Assembly (NCBI GenBank): GCA_035544835.1
Contig: DASZZV010000019.1
Location: forward strand, 1-9,198
Source of the DNA: DASZZV01 sp035544835
GTDB taxonomy: Bacteria > Acidobacteriota > Thermoanaerobaculia > Gp7-AA8
Reading direction: 5' to 3'
DNA: 9,198 nucleotides
The translations under genes and the position numbers were made by a program. Positions 1 to 6,563 of the stretch are shown here, one piece after another. The first letter of the stretch is position 1, and each line of letters opens with the position of its first letter. The notes under the pieces were generated by a model. The model saw nothing but the letters and a program-made list of their open reading frames with translations. It was not told where the DNA came from and ran no database searches.

Positions 1-42
1 TCGAAAATGTTTGCGAGCACCACGATGGAAGGGCCCCCGCCC

Positions 43-70
43 AGATCCCTCGCTGCGGCTCGGGATGACA
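43..70 (+). repeat. REP-like hairpin repeat, copy A
   Basis: A 28-base unit with the stem ATCCC/GGGAT around a 12-base loop (TCGCTGCGGCTC), followed by GACA. The same unit recurs at 167-194 with two differences that keep the stem paired. It lies in the gene-free stretch downstream of kbl. Units of this kind are common dispersed intergenic repeats in environmental bacterial genomes. I infer a REP-like role; no function can be read from the sequence. Confidence 0.65.
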
Positions 71-100
71 CATCAGGGAACCCGCGTAAATACAGGGAGT

Positions 101-130
101 TTCTTAGAAGCCGCCGCGGCGAAGGATCTC
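101..130 (-). repeat. Degenerate inverted copy of the REP-like repeat
   Basis: Bases 119-130, read on the minus strand, give GAGATCCTTCGC, identical to 166-177 of the intact copy. The other half of the unit (about 101-118) has drifted and no longer forms the ATCCT/AGGAT stem. This looks like an eroded copy in opposite orientation to its neighbours. Confidence 0.5.
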
Positions 131-139
131 CAGTGGCAG

Positions 140-155
140 GATCTGAATTCAGATC
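140..155. repeat. Perfect 16-base palindrome
   Basis: GATCTGAATTCAGATC reads the same on both strands. It sits between two repeat copies in the non-coding region. It may be a protein-binding site or a by-product of repeat decay; there is no evidence to choose. Confidence 0.4.
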
Positions 156-166
156 GTCCTATCTTG

Positions 167-194
167 AGATCCTTCGCTGCGGCTCAGGATGACA
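167..194 (+). repeat. REP-like hairpin repeat, copy B
   Basis: Same 28-base layout as copy A at 43-70, with the stem ATCCT/AGGAT and an identical 12-base loop. The only two differences from copy A are the innermost stem bases (C and G become T and A), so pairing is preserved. This argues that the hairpin itself is what is conserved. Confidence 0.65.
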
Positions 195-237
195 ACGGTT
201 CATTTAGGCTTCAACAACATGCCACCGTTGTTCCACC

Positions 238-252
238 GCTCGGGATGACACA
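238..252 (+). repeat. Partial copy (3' half) of the REP-like repeat
   Basis: GCTCGGGATGACACA is identical over 15 bases to 58-72, the 3' half of copy A and its flank. The 5' half is replaced by unrelated sequence. An 8-base inverted repeat, ACAACGGT (192-199) with ACCGTTGT (224-231), lies just before it. Confidence 0.5.
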
Positions 253-259
253 ACATCCC
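242..259 (-). terminator. Hairpin downstream of kbl, possible terminator
   Basis: GGGATG (242-247) pairs with CATCCC (254-259) across a 6-base loop, 16 bases past the kbl stop codon. There is no run of T on the minus strand, so intrinsic termination is doubtful. The hairpin is partly built from repeat sequence, and such repeats can also shield mRNA 3' ends. Confidence 0.3.
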
Positions 260-275
260 ACAGACAGCAAACCCT

Positions 276-1460
276 TCAACTGACCACGCCGTTCCGCTCC
301 GCGACCTTGGCAATCGCATCGATGGCGCGATCGAGATGTTCGGTCGTATGGGCCGCGCTGATCTGACAACGAAGCCTGGCCTGCCCTTGGGGCACGACCG
401 GAAAGCCGAAACCTGAAACATAGACGCCCTCATCGAGCAACTGCTTCGACATGGCGATGGCCTTGGCGGTGTCACCGACGATGACCGGAACGATCGGGTG
501 AATTCCCTCGCGAACCTTCAGGCCGCGTGCAGCGATCTTCTCTCGGAAGTAAAGGGTGTTCGAACGAAGCCGCGCCACGAGAGAAGGATCTTTCTCGACG
601 AGGTCGATCGCCGCAACGGAACCGAGCACCACCGCGGGCGGCAGAGTGTTGGAGAAGAGATATGTCCGCGACTTCTGGCGGAGATACTCCACGAGCGTGC
701 GTGGGCCGGTGGTGAATCCGCCGTGCGAGCCACCCAGTGCCTTTCCGAGCGTGGAGGTGTAGGCGCCGATCTTTCCGAAGACTCCCAACTCCTCGGGCGT
801 TCCCCGTCCCGTCGCTCCCAGCACTCCGGTACCGTGACTCTCGTCGACCACCAGAAGAGCGTCGCTCTTCGCAGCGATTTCGACCAGCTGCGGCAACGGT
901 GCAAGCGAGCCTTCCATGGAGAAGACACCGTCGGTGATGATCAACTTGTTTCGGGTATCGGCATTCTCAACGAGAAGACGCTCCAGATCGCTGACGTCGA
1001 GGTTTTTGTAGCGAAGCTTCCGCGACTTCGCCAGCCGGACGCCGTCGATGATCGAGGCGTGATTGAGCTCGTCGGAAAAGATGCCATCGCCTTCGCCGGT
1101 CACGGTTTGAAAGAGGCCCTCATTAGCGTTCCAGCATGATCCGTAAAGAATCGTGTCCTCGGTGCCGAAGAAGCTGGCGATTCTCGCTTCGAGCTCTTTG
1201 TGAATGTTCTGCGTACCGCAAATAAACCGCACCGAGGCCAGGCCGTAGCCGTAGTCTCGCTCGGCACGCTCTGCCGCCTCGACGATGGCTGGGTGATTGG
1301 CCAGGCCGAGGTAGTTGTTGGAGGTGAGCATGACCACCTCACCCTTTCCGGCGATCTCGACCACCGGTCCCTGCGGACTGGTGATCACAATCTCCGTCTT
1401 CAGCGTCCCGGCCCCGCGCATTTCATCGAGCTCGGTTGCCAGCGTTGTGATGATCGACAT
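276..1460 (-). CDS. kbl: Glycine C-acetyltransferase (2-amino-3-ketobutyrate CoA ligase)
   Basis: A 394-residue cytosolic PLP enzyme of the alpha-oxoamine synthase family. It cleaves 2-amino-3-oxobutanoate with CoA to glycine and acetyl-CoA, the second step of threonine breakdown. Length matches E. coli Kbl (398). Visible landmarks are SVRFICGTQ (76-84), ELNHASIIDG (131-140) with the ring-stacking His134, DESHGTG (206-212) with Asp206 and His209 near the PLP, and TLGKALGG (237-244) with Lys240 as the Schiff-base lysine. The C-terminal PVVPQGQARLRCQISAAHT is closely Kbl-like and separates it from BioF, HemA and serine palmitoyltransferase. The start is the ATG at 1458-1460, preceded by GAGG about ten bases upstream. 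No threonine dehydrogenase gene (tdh), its usual partner, lies next to it in this window. Confidence 0.95.
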   Translation of the reverse strand: MSIITTLATELDEMRGAGTLKTEIVITSPQGPVVEIAGKGEVVMLTSNNYLGLANHPAIVEAAERAERDYGYGLASVRFICGTQNIHKELEARIASFFGTEDTILYGSCWNANEGLFQTVTGEGDGIFSDELNHASIIDGVRLAKSRKLRYKNLDVSDLERLLVENADTRNKLIITDGVFSMEGSLAPLPQLVEIAAKSDALLVVDESHGTGVLGATGRGTPEELGVFGKIGAYTSTLGKALGGSHGGFTTGPRTLVEYLRQKSRTYLFSNTLPPAVVLGSVAAIDLVEKDPSLVARLRSNTLYFREKIAARGLKVREGIHPIVPVIVGDTAKAIAMSKQLLDEGVYVSGFGFPVVPQGQARLRCQISAAHTTEHLDRAIDAIAKVAERNGVVS

Positions 1461-1520
1461 TGAGGAACCTCGCTGAATGGATTTGAAGCAGTACCATCCC
1501 TATCTTCGCATGTGGCCGAC

Positions 1521-1610
1521 GGGGTACCGGCCGCACGCCGTGCGGCCCTACGCCCCGCCCGGATTCTTCGCGCTGCTTTTGTAGGGCCGCATGGCATGCG
1601 GCCGGCACCC
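1521..1610. repeat. REPIN-like element: two inverted REP hairpins
   Basis: Two imperfect inverted arms, 1521-1551 and 1581-1610, flank a 29-base spacer. Each arm is itself a hairpin: GGCCGCAC-GCC-GTGCGGCC (1529-1547) and GGCCGCAT-GGC-ATGCGGCC (1585-1603). Between the arms the top base pair of the stem has changed from C-G to T-A with pairing kept. The element fills most of the gap between the cysteine dioxygenase stop and the kbl start, and could end or buffer transcription between them. Paired inverted REPs are called REPINs and are moved by RAYT transposases; no RAYT gene is in this window. Confidence 0.7.
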
Positions 1611-1662
1611 AGCCCCGCGGCAGATGGGTTGCGGTACTTCTCTTCCCATGCGAGCTGATTTT

Positions 1663-2307
1663 CTAGAACGCGCGATCCTCGTAGTCATACGACATCTCGC
1701 GACGGAAGCAGCGCTGGGCCTCGAGGTCGAAGACGACACAGGAGTCGATGGGAAGGGAGTAGATATGGAGGCTGGAGGCTGGCTCGTTCCACTCAGCGGG
1801 ATTCAGGATGCGGTGAATGGTGTGCTCTTTGTCCACGGTGTTGAGCGGGCCACCTGGCGCGACGATCTCAGTATCCAGCTTCTCCATGTCGATCGAAGTC
1901 GCGCCGGCGGTACAGTCCATGCCGACTACCTGCTGGTTCTCGGGCTTATTACATCCGCGGAGCCTGTAGTTCTCCACGACCAGTCGGCCCTGAACCATGG
2001 CCATCCAGCCGAGCTGGCCGTTGTGGGTATGCAGCGGTGTGATCTGCCCGACGTTCCAGCAGATCAGCATCAGCTCGATCATGTCATTGCGAAAAATGAG
2101 ATTCCGCGTGTGCTTGTCCGGATTCCAATGCTTGTAGGGCTCGAGGTCCGCGGGCTCAGGCTGAGCGCCCAGGACCAGATCGGCTACGGCGGTTTTGGTG
2201 ATGATGCCCTGAGACACCGTCTTGAGGCGCGCCACGAAGTCGGTCAGGGGAATGGTCAGCGGCGGATGATGCGCCGGTGGCGTCGAGAGTGAATTGTGCA
2301 GTTCCAT
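1663..2307 (-). CDS. Cysteine dioxygenase, type I (cupin)
   Basis: A cupin-fold non-haem iron enzyme of 214 residues that should oxidise L-cysteine with O2 to cysteine sulfinate. Iron ligands are His93 and His95 (in TPLHTHNG) and His165 (in TIHRILN). Arg68 (HTRNL) matches mammalian Arg60, which binds the cysteine carboxylate and separates these enzymes from Gln-type mercaptopropionate dioxygenases. Ser179, His181 and Tyr183 (SLHIYS) match the Ser153-His155-Tyr157 triad. Gly100 replaces Cys93, so the Cys-Tyr crosslink of the mammalian enzyme cannot form, as in other bacterial members. His66 stands where mammals have Tyr58. I chose the ATG at 2305-2307, which has GGGGA eight bases upstream. A TTG at 2355, behind GAGGAG and in the same frame, would add 16 residues. 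It is probably the last gene of the hutH cluster. Confidence 0.85.
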   Translation of the reverse strand: MELHNSLSTPPAHHPPLTIPLTDFVARLKTVSQGIITKTAVADLVLGAQPEPADLEPYKHWNPDKHTRNLIFRNDMIELMLICWNVGQITPLHTHNGQLGWMAMVQGRLVVENYRLRGCNKPENQQVVGMDCTAGATSIDMEKLDTEIVAPGGPLNTVDKEHTIHRILNPAEWNEPASSLHIYSLPIDSCVVFDLEAQRCFRREMSYDYEDRAF

Positions 2308-2362
2308 GAGCGCTTTCCCCGTCTTCACTATATGTTCCTGGATGGAGTGGAGCAACGGTGTT

Positions 2363-3655
2363 TCATCGCTCCTCGATTTTTTGCGGCGACGACCTCGAAA
2401 GGTGCCACAAGGTGAGTCCGAAAAGAAGAACAGTACCTGTGAGCATCGGTATTGCCCGATCGACAGGCAATGCGTGAAACGGCAAGCAGGCGATCAGGAC
2501 GAAGCTGGAGACCGCGACGATCCTCGTGCCCTTCGGAAAGGACGGACTCATGAGCAACATCGCGGCCGGAATGGACAGCACAAGATAGTGAAGCCACACC
2601 AACGGGGGAGCCAGGATCGATCCGAGAAGCGCGCCGGTCAGCAAGAGGAGTTGCCTCGGCTGAGTCTCCTCCGCGGTGCGGCTGCCCCGCAGGTAGGAGC
2701 CGACCAGAAGAATGACGACAGCAAACGCTGCCACGGTCGGGTTGACAAAGGGGAGTCTGGCGCCGACCACCCTTTGCAGTGAGAGGTTTCCGTTGCGCGC
2801 CAGTATCGCCTCCGGGAAAGTCCGCATCCTCTCGATCCACTGAACCCACGCCACCGGCGACCGCGCCGAGAGGCTTCCCAGGGCGAGAGCGAAGCAGCTC
2901 CCAACCGCCAGACCAGCGAGGCTCTCGGATAGTCGTCGCCAACGCCGCTGAAAAAGCGGCGCAAGGATCAGAGCGAGAGCGACCAAAGAAACGTTTGGCT
3001 TGAACAGGATCATCGCCGCCACGATCGCGGAGCCGGTAATCCTTCGCCATCGCTGATCAATGACTACGAGATAGAAGGCAACTGCAAGAGCGAGCAACTG
3101 CAACTGGTTGACGTTCCCGACTCTGATGTCCGAGAGCACCGGATCGAAGAAGCGGCTGCACAAACCGACTAGAAGGGCCGTCTGGGCGACCGTAAATCGC
3201 ATGAGGTAGCCTAGAATCCCGATGGCTGTAACCAGGGCAGCGAGACAGACGGTGCGGTAGGTATCAAAAGCAGTCAGGTAATCGCGGCTCGGAAGCGTTC
3301 TGAAGACGGCATAGAGAAATGGTGAGCTGAAGCTCTCCAGGACCTTCCAATACTTAGCTACAGCCAGAAAATCGGGATTGTTTCCTTCGCTCGCTCGCCG
3401 AATGAATTCCTGCCCGAGCCGCGCGCCGGTATCAGGATCGTAGAGGTTCGCAACACCTGATCTTCCTTGAACCTGGGACGCTGCCCACATCTGATAGAAG
3501 TCGATCCCGGCCTGTTTGCCGCCGAATTGCCAGGCGGAGACGACACACCAGCAACCGAAAACGATGGCCGGGCCAGTGATCCAGAATGGGCGAAGTACCG
3601 CGAACCTGCCGGCCGAAACGAGGGGGAGACGCGATTTACTATTTCGGCGATTCAC
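2363..3655 (-). CDS. GT87-like membrane glycosyltransferase (DUF2029 type)
   Basis: A polytopic membrane protein of about 430 residues with roughly ten to twelve hydrophobic segments. It fits the GT87 group of GT-C enzymes, which move mannose or a related sugar from a polyprenyl-phosphate carrier outside the inner membrane. Features seen are GIDFYQMW in the first periplasmic loop (Asp52, probably the catalytic base), GNVNQLQLL (180-188), FKPN before a membrane segment (Lys219-Pro220), NLSLQ near 290 and APPLVWLHY (349-357). Donor and acceptor cannot be read from the sequence. The start is uncertain. The GTG at 3655 overlaps the end of hutH by 17 bases and has GGG seven bases upstream. A GTG at 3688 would add 11 residues. 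Overlap with hutH suggests co-transcription and coupled translation. Confidence 0.75.
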   Translation of the reverse strand: MNRRNSKSRLPLVSAGRFAVLRPFWITGPAIVFGCWCVVSAWQFGGKQAGIDFYQMWAASQVQGRSGVANLYDPDTGARLGQEFIRRASEGNNPDFLAVAKYWKVLESFSSPFLYAVFRTLPSRDYLTAFDTYRTVCLAALVTAIGILGYLMRFTVAQTALLVGLCSRFFDPVLSDIRVGNVNQLQLLALAVAFYLVVIDQRWRRITGSAIVAAMILFKPNVSLVALALILAPLFQRRWRRLSESLAGLAVGSCFALALGSLSARSPVAWVQWIERMRTFPEAILARNGNLSLQRVVGARLPFVNPTVAAFAVVILLVGSYLRGSRTAEETQPRQLLLLTGALLGSILAPPLVWLHYLVLSIPAAMLLMSPSFPKGTRIVAVSSFVLIACLPFHALPVDRAIPMLTGTVLLFGLTLWHLSRSSPQKIEER

Positions 3656-5150
3656 GCAGAGCCCGGTGAACGGCCGGAAGCAGCTCACATGCGGCTACCA
3701 GATCGGTGTGCAGATAGCGATCCTGTTCCCAGAAAGCGACACGGCTGCGAAGGATCTCGTGCATCCGCTCAATCGTTGCCGAGGAGCGAAGCGGACGATG
3801 AAAATCGAGTGCCTGGGCGGCGCAGAGCAGCTCGACGGCCAGGACGCCGGCCACGTTCTCGACGATCCGTGCCAGCTTGTACGCTGCGGTCGGACCCATG
3901 GAAACGTGATCCTCTTTGTTCGCCGAAGTGGGAATCGAGTCGACGCTGGCGGGATGGGAAAGAGCCTTCGATTCGGAGACGAGAGCGGCTGCGGTGACCT
4001 GCGCAATCATGAAACCACTGTTCAGCCCTCCCTCCTTGACGAGAAAGGGGGGAAGCCCCGACAGTTGCGGATTCACCAGGCGCTCGATGCGACGCTCACT
4101 GATCGAGGCGAGATCACACAGAGCGATCGCCGCAATATCGCAGGCCAGCGCCACCGGTGCGCCATGAAAGTTTCCGCCGGACAGCACGTCACCTTCCGGA
4201 AAAATCAACGGGTTGTCTGTGGCCGAGTTGATCTCGATCTCAAAGGTCCGGCGCGTAAAGGCGAGAGCGTCGCGGATGGCCCCGTGCACCTGCGGAATGC
4301 AACGGAGTGAATACGCATCCTGTACTTTGCCGCAGTCTCGATGCGATTCGCGAAGCGCGCTCCCGGCAAGCAGCTCCCGCATGTGCCCGGCTACTAGGCC
4401 TTGTCCATCGTGTGGCCGTGCCGCGTGAATGCGTGCGTCGAACGCGGAGTCGGTCCCCTTCAGCGCATCCAGAGTCATTGCTGCAATTGCGTCGGCCAGC
4501 TCGGCCAGCATCGTTGCGCGCTCCAGCGCCAGCGAAGCGACCGCGCTGATAGCCTGTGTGCCGTTGATCATGGCCAGACCTTCCTTGGCCTGATACACAA
4601 CCGGCGAACCTCCGACGCGCTTTAACCCCTCGAGAGCGGATATCCGTTGTCCGGCCACCACGACTTCCCCAACGCCCATGAGCGCAGCGGCGAGATGTGC
4701 CAGCGGAGCCAGATCGCCAGACGCGCCGACCGATCCCTGCGAGGGGATGATGGGAATGATATCGGCGTTCAGCAGGGCCAGCAGGAGCTCGACGACCTCC
4801 AGCCGGATCCCTGAGTATCCCTTGGCCAGGGCGTTGGCGCGGAGAGCCATCATGGCCCGCGTAACCGGCAGCGGATAGGGATCGCCGAGGCCGGCGCAGT
4901 GAGACAGAATCAGATTCCGCTGCAGTACGACGACCTTGTCGGCCGAGATCGTCACTTCCGAGAAAATGCCGAACCCGGTCGTGATTCCGTAGACCGTCCG
5001 CCCGGCATGGACGACCTCCTCGACGGTCGCCCGGGAGCGTTTGATGGCCTCCACGGCCTGTGGCGCCAGCTGAAGACGGACGCCGCCCGCAGAGATAGCG
5101 GTCACATCAGCAAGGGTCAGACTCTGTCCGTTGAGCTCGAGTGTAGTCAT
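3639..5150 (-). CDS. hutH: Histidine ammonia-lyase
   Basis: A 503-residue cytosolic MIO-dependent lyase converting L-histidine to trans-urocanate and ammonia, the first step of histidine use. GSVGASGDLAPL carries Ala143-Ser144-Gly145, which cyclise into the MIO cofactor. Other active-site residues line up with Pseudomonas putida HutH: Tyr54 (TVYGITTGFG), His84 (LSHCAG), Asn196 (MINGTQ), Tyr280 and Arg283 (DAYSLRC), and Glu413 (NKEDH). His84 and Glu413 point to histidine rather than phenylalanine or tyrosine as substrate. The frame is open upstream to 5300, but that extension runs into purA. The ATG at 5148-5150 gives the normal length and has AGGG just upstream. No hutU, hutI or hutC is present, so the later steps must be encoded elsewhere if the pathway is complete. 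It leads the cluster with the GT87-like gene and cysteine dioxygenase. Confidence 0.95.
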   Translation of the reverse strand: MTTLELNGQSLTLADVTAISAGGVRLQLAPQAVEAIKRSRATVEEVVHAGRTVYGITTGFGIFSEVTISADKVVVLQRNLILSHCAGLGDPYPLPVTRAMMALRANALAKGYSGIRLEVVELLLALLNADIIPIIPSQGSVGASGDLAPLAHLAAALMGVGEVVVAGQRISALEGLKRVGGSPVVYQAKEGLAMINGTQAISAVASLALERATMLAELADAIAAMTLDALKGTDSAFDARIHAARPHDGQGLVAGHMRELLAGSALRESHRDCGKVQDAYSLRCIPQVHGAIRDALAFTRRTFEIEINSATDNPLIFPEGDVLSGGNFHGAPVALACDIAAIALCDLASISERRIERLVNPQLSGLPPFLVKEGGLNSGFMIAQVTAAALVSESKALSHPASVDSIPTSANKEDHVSMGPTAAYKLARIVENVAGVLAVELLCAAQALDFHRPLRSSATIERMHEILRSRVAFWEQDRYLHTDLVAACELLPAVHRALRESPK

Positions 5151-5168
5151 GGTTGCCCTGGTCCGGCG

Positions 5169-5197
5169 TTGATATCCGATCCCTCCCTCCACGTCAA
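5169..5197 (-). promoter_or_regulatory. Predicted sigma70 promoter of the hutH cluster
   Basis: On the minus strand, TTGACG (5197-5192) and TATCAA (5174-5169) are separated by exactly 17 bases. The hexamers match the -35 and -10 consensus at 5 and 4 of 6 positions. Transcription would begin near 5162, leaving a leader of about 12 bases that includes AGGG before the hutH ATG. This supports the 5150 start over the upstream extension. Confidence 0.55.
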
Positions 5198-5201
5198 CCC
5201 G

Positions 5202-5230
5202 CTGACACCTCTTGCCAGCTATGCTAGTCT
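5202..5230 (+). promoter_or_regulatory. Predicted extended -10 promoter of purA
   Basis: CTGACA (5202-5207), 17 bases, then TAGTCT (5225-5230) preceded by TGC, an extended -10 motif. The expected start of transcription, near 5237, lies downstream of the TTG at 5212 and the ATG at 5221. This leaves the ATG at 5242 as the usable start with a leader of about five bases. It lies back to back with the hutH promoter, with four bases between the two -35 boxes. Confidence 0.5.
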
Positions 5231-5241
5231 CCGCAACCGGC

Positions 5242-6546
5242 ATGAATAACAGCGGTAAGAATCTGGCAGTAATCGGCGCCCAGTGGGGCGACGAAGGCAA
5301 AGGGAAGATCGTCGATCTCCTCTGCGAGAGCTTTGACGTTGTGGCGCGATATCAGGGTGGCCATAACGCCGGCCACACGGTGAAGTTCGCCGACAAGCAC
5401 TTCTCTCTTCAGCTCATCCCCTCCGGCATCCTCCATCCCGGCAAGCTCTGCGTGCTGGGCAATGGCATGGTCATCGACCCGCAGGCGCTTCTCACGGAGA
5501 TCAAGCGACTGCAGGACGCGGGCGTCGTCATCACCGACAACCTCAAGATCAGCGAGTCGGCCCACTGCATCCTCCCCTTTCACAAGGCACTGGACCTGGC
5601 GCGGGAAGAGGCAGCGGGAGAGTCGAAGATCGGAACGACAGGAAGGGGAATCGGACCCGCTTACGAGATGAAGGTCAGCCGTTTCGGCATCCTGGTCGGC
5701 GACCTGCTCGATCGAGAGGTCCTCAAACGGAAGATCGAGTTCGCCTGCGCCGAGAAAAACTCTGTGCTCGTGCATGTCTACAACAAGGAAGCATTCGACC
5801 CTCAGAAGCTCGTCGAGGAGTATTTCGAGCTCGGGCAGATCCTGAAAGATCGAATCGTCGATGCCACGGTACTGGTCAACGGTTCGATCCGTGATGGCAA
5901 GTCGGTCATGTTCGAGGGAGCGCAGGGTACTCTGCTCGACATCGACCATGGCACCTACCCTTACGTAACGTCGTCCAATACGGTAGTCGGTGGCATCTGC
6001 ACCGGTTTGGGCGTGCCGCCTAAGCACATCCACAACGTGCTGGCCGTGGCCAAGGCCTATACGACCCGAGTCGGCGGCGGACCCTTCCCCACCGAGCAGC
6101 TCAACGCGGTGGGCGAGCAGATTCGCAAACGCGGAAACGAGTTTGGCACCGTCACCGGCCGCCCTCGCCGGATCGGCTGGCTCGACCTCAACATCCTGAG
6201 AACTGCGGTGATGTTGAACGGCGTCGATGAAATCGCTCTGACCAAGCTCGACGTATTGGATGACTTCGACGAGATCCCGGTCTGCACCGGCTATCGGATC
6301 AACGGTAAGCTCACCACCACTTTCCCCAGCGCTGCTGCCAACATCGCCTCGGTCGACCTGGAGTACACCACCATGCGAGGCTGGAAGACCTCGACGATCG
6401 GCGCCGCCAGCTTCGAAGATCTTCCTCCCGCGGCCCGCGATTACGTGAGGTTCGTCGAAGAGCACACCGACACACCGGTTGCGATCGTGTCGACTGGACC
6501 GCGCCGCGAGGAAACGATCATCCGCGGTTCGAGAATCCTCCGCTAG
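5242..6546 (+). CDS. purA: Adenylosuccinate synthetase
   Basis: A 434-residue cytosolic GTPase-type ligase joining IMP and aspartate, with GTP hydrolysis, to form adenylosuccinate, the first committed step to AMP. The P-loop GAQWGDEGKGK (12-22) holds the catalytic Asp17 and Lys20. GGHNAGHT (39-46) supplies His45. TTGRGIGPAY, VTSSNT and TRVGGGPFPTE form the IMP and aspartate sites, GRPRRIGWLD follows, and TKLDVLD is the guanine-recognition segment. STGPRREETI closes the protein. Length is normal for bacterial PurA. In-frame starts at 5212 (TTG) and 5221 (ATG) were set aside because the family's N-terminus begins just before the P-loop and the likely promoter overlaps them. No ribosome-binding site is visible before 5242. 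It diverges from hutH and converges on the vapC-like gene. Confidence 0.97.
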   Translation: MNNSGKNLAVIGAQWGDEGKGKIVDLLCESFDVVARYQGGHNAGHTVKFADKHFSLQLIPSGILHPGKLCVLGNGMVIDPQALLTEIKRLQDAGVVITDNLKISESAHCILPFHKALDLAREEAAGESKIGTTGRGIGPAYEMKVSRFGILVGDLLDREVLKRKIEFACAEKNSVLVHVYNKEAFDPQKLVEEYFELGQILKDRIVDATVLVNGSIRDGKSVMFEGAQGTLLDIDHGTYPYVTSSNTVVGGICTGLGVPPKHIHNVLAVAKAYTTRVGGGPFPTEQLNAVGEQIRKRGNEFGTVTGRPRRIGWLDLNILRTAVMLNGVDEIALTKLDVLDDFDEIPVCTGYRINGKLTTTFPSAAANIASVDLEYTTMRGWKTSTIGAASFEDLPPAARDYVRFVEEHTDTPVAIVSTGPRREETIIRGSRILR

Positions 6547-6555
6547 CCCGCGGAT
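6520..6555. terminator. Inverted repeat between convergent purA and vapC-like genes
   Basis: ATCCGCGG (6520-6527) and CCGCGGAT (6548-6555) are perfect inverted copies across a 20-base loop that contains the purA stop codon. It lies where two genes converge and could slow transcription from both sides. No T-run follows on either strand, so a terminator role is tentative. Confidence 0.3.
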
Positions 6556-6563
6556 AATCCAGG

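Noticed and set aside
43..252. Possible CRISPR array
   Set aside because: Copies occur in both orientations, spacing is irregular, two of the four are fragments, and no cas gene is present.
7..283. Small open frames in the first 280 bases
   Set aside because: They are translations of the hairpin repeats (peptides such as SFAAAQDD) and have no ribosome-binding sites or family resemblance.
1591..2292. Plus-strand open frame of 233 codons opposite cysteine dioxygenase
   Set aside because: It is a shadow of the dioxygenase gene and begins inside the REPIN-like element; the translation resembles no known family.
2328..3050. Minus-strand frame of 240 codons overlapping the GT87-like gene
   Set aside because: It is an alternative frame of a gene with clear membrane segments and GT87 motifs; its own translation is arginine-rich and patternless.
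5151..5300. Extension of hutH upstream to 5300
   Set aside because: It would overlap the purA coding start, run through both predicted promoters, and add 50 residues with no counterpart in histidine ammonia-lyases.
5224..6465. Long antisense open frame (413 codons) opposite purA
   Set aside because: It lies entirely opposite a highly conserved gene, its translation shows no recognisable domain, and long shadow frames are expected at high G+C.
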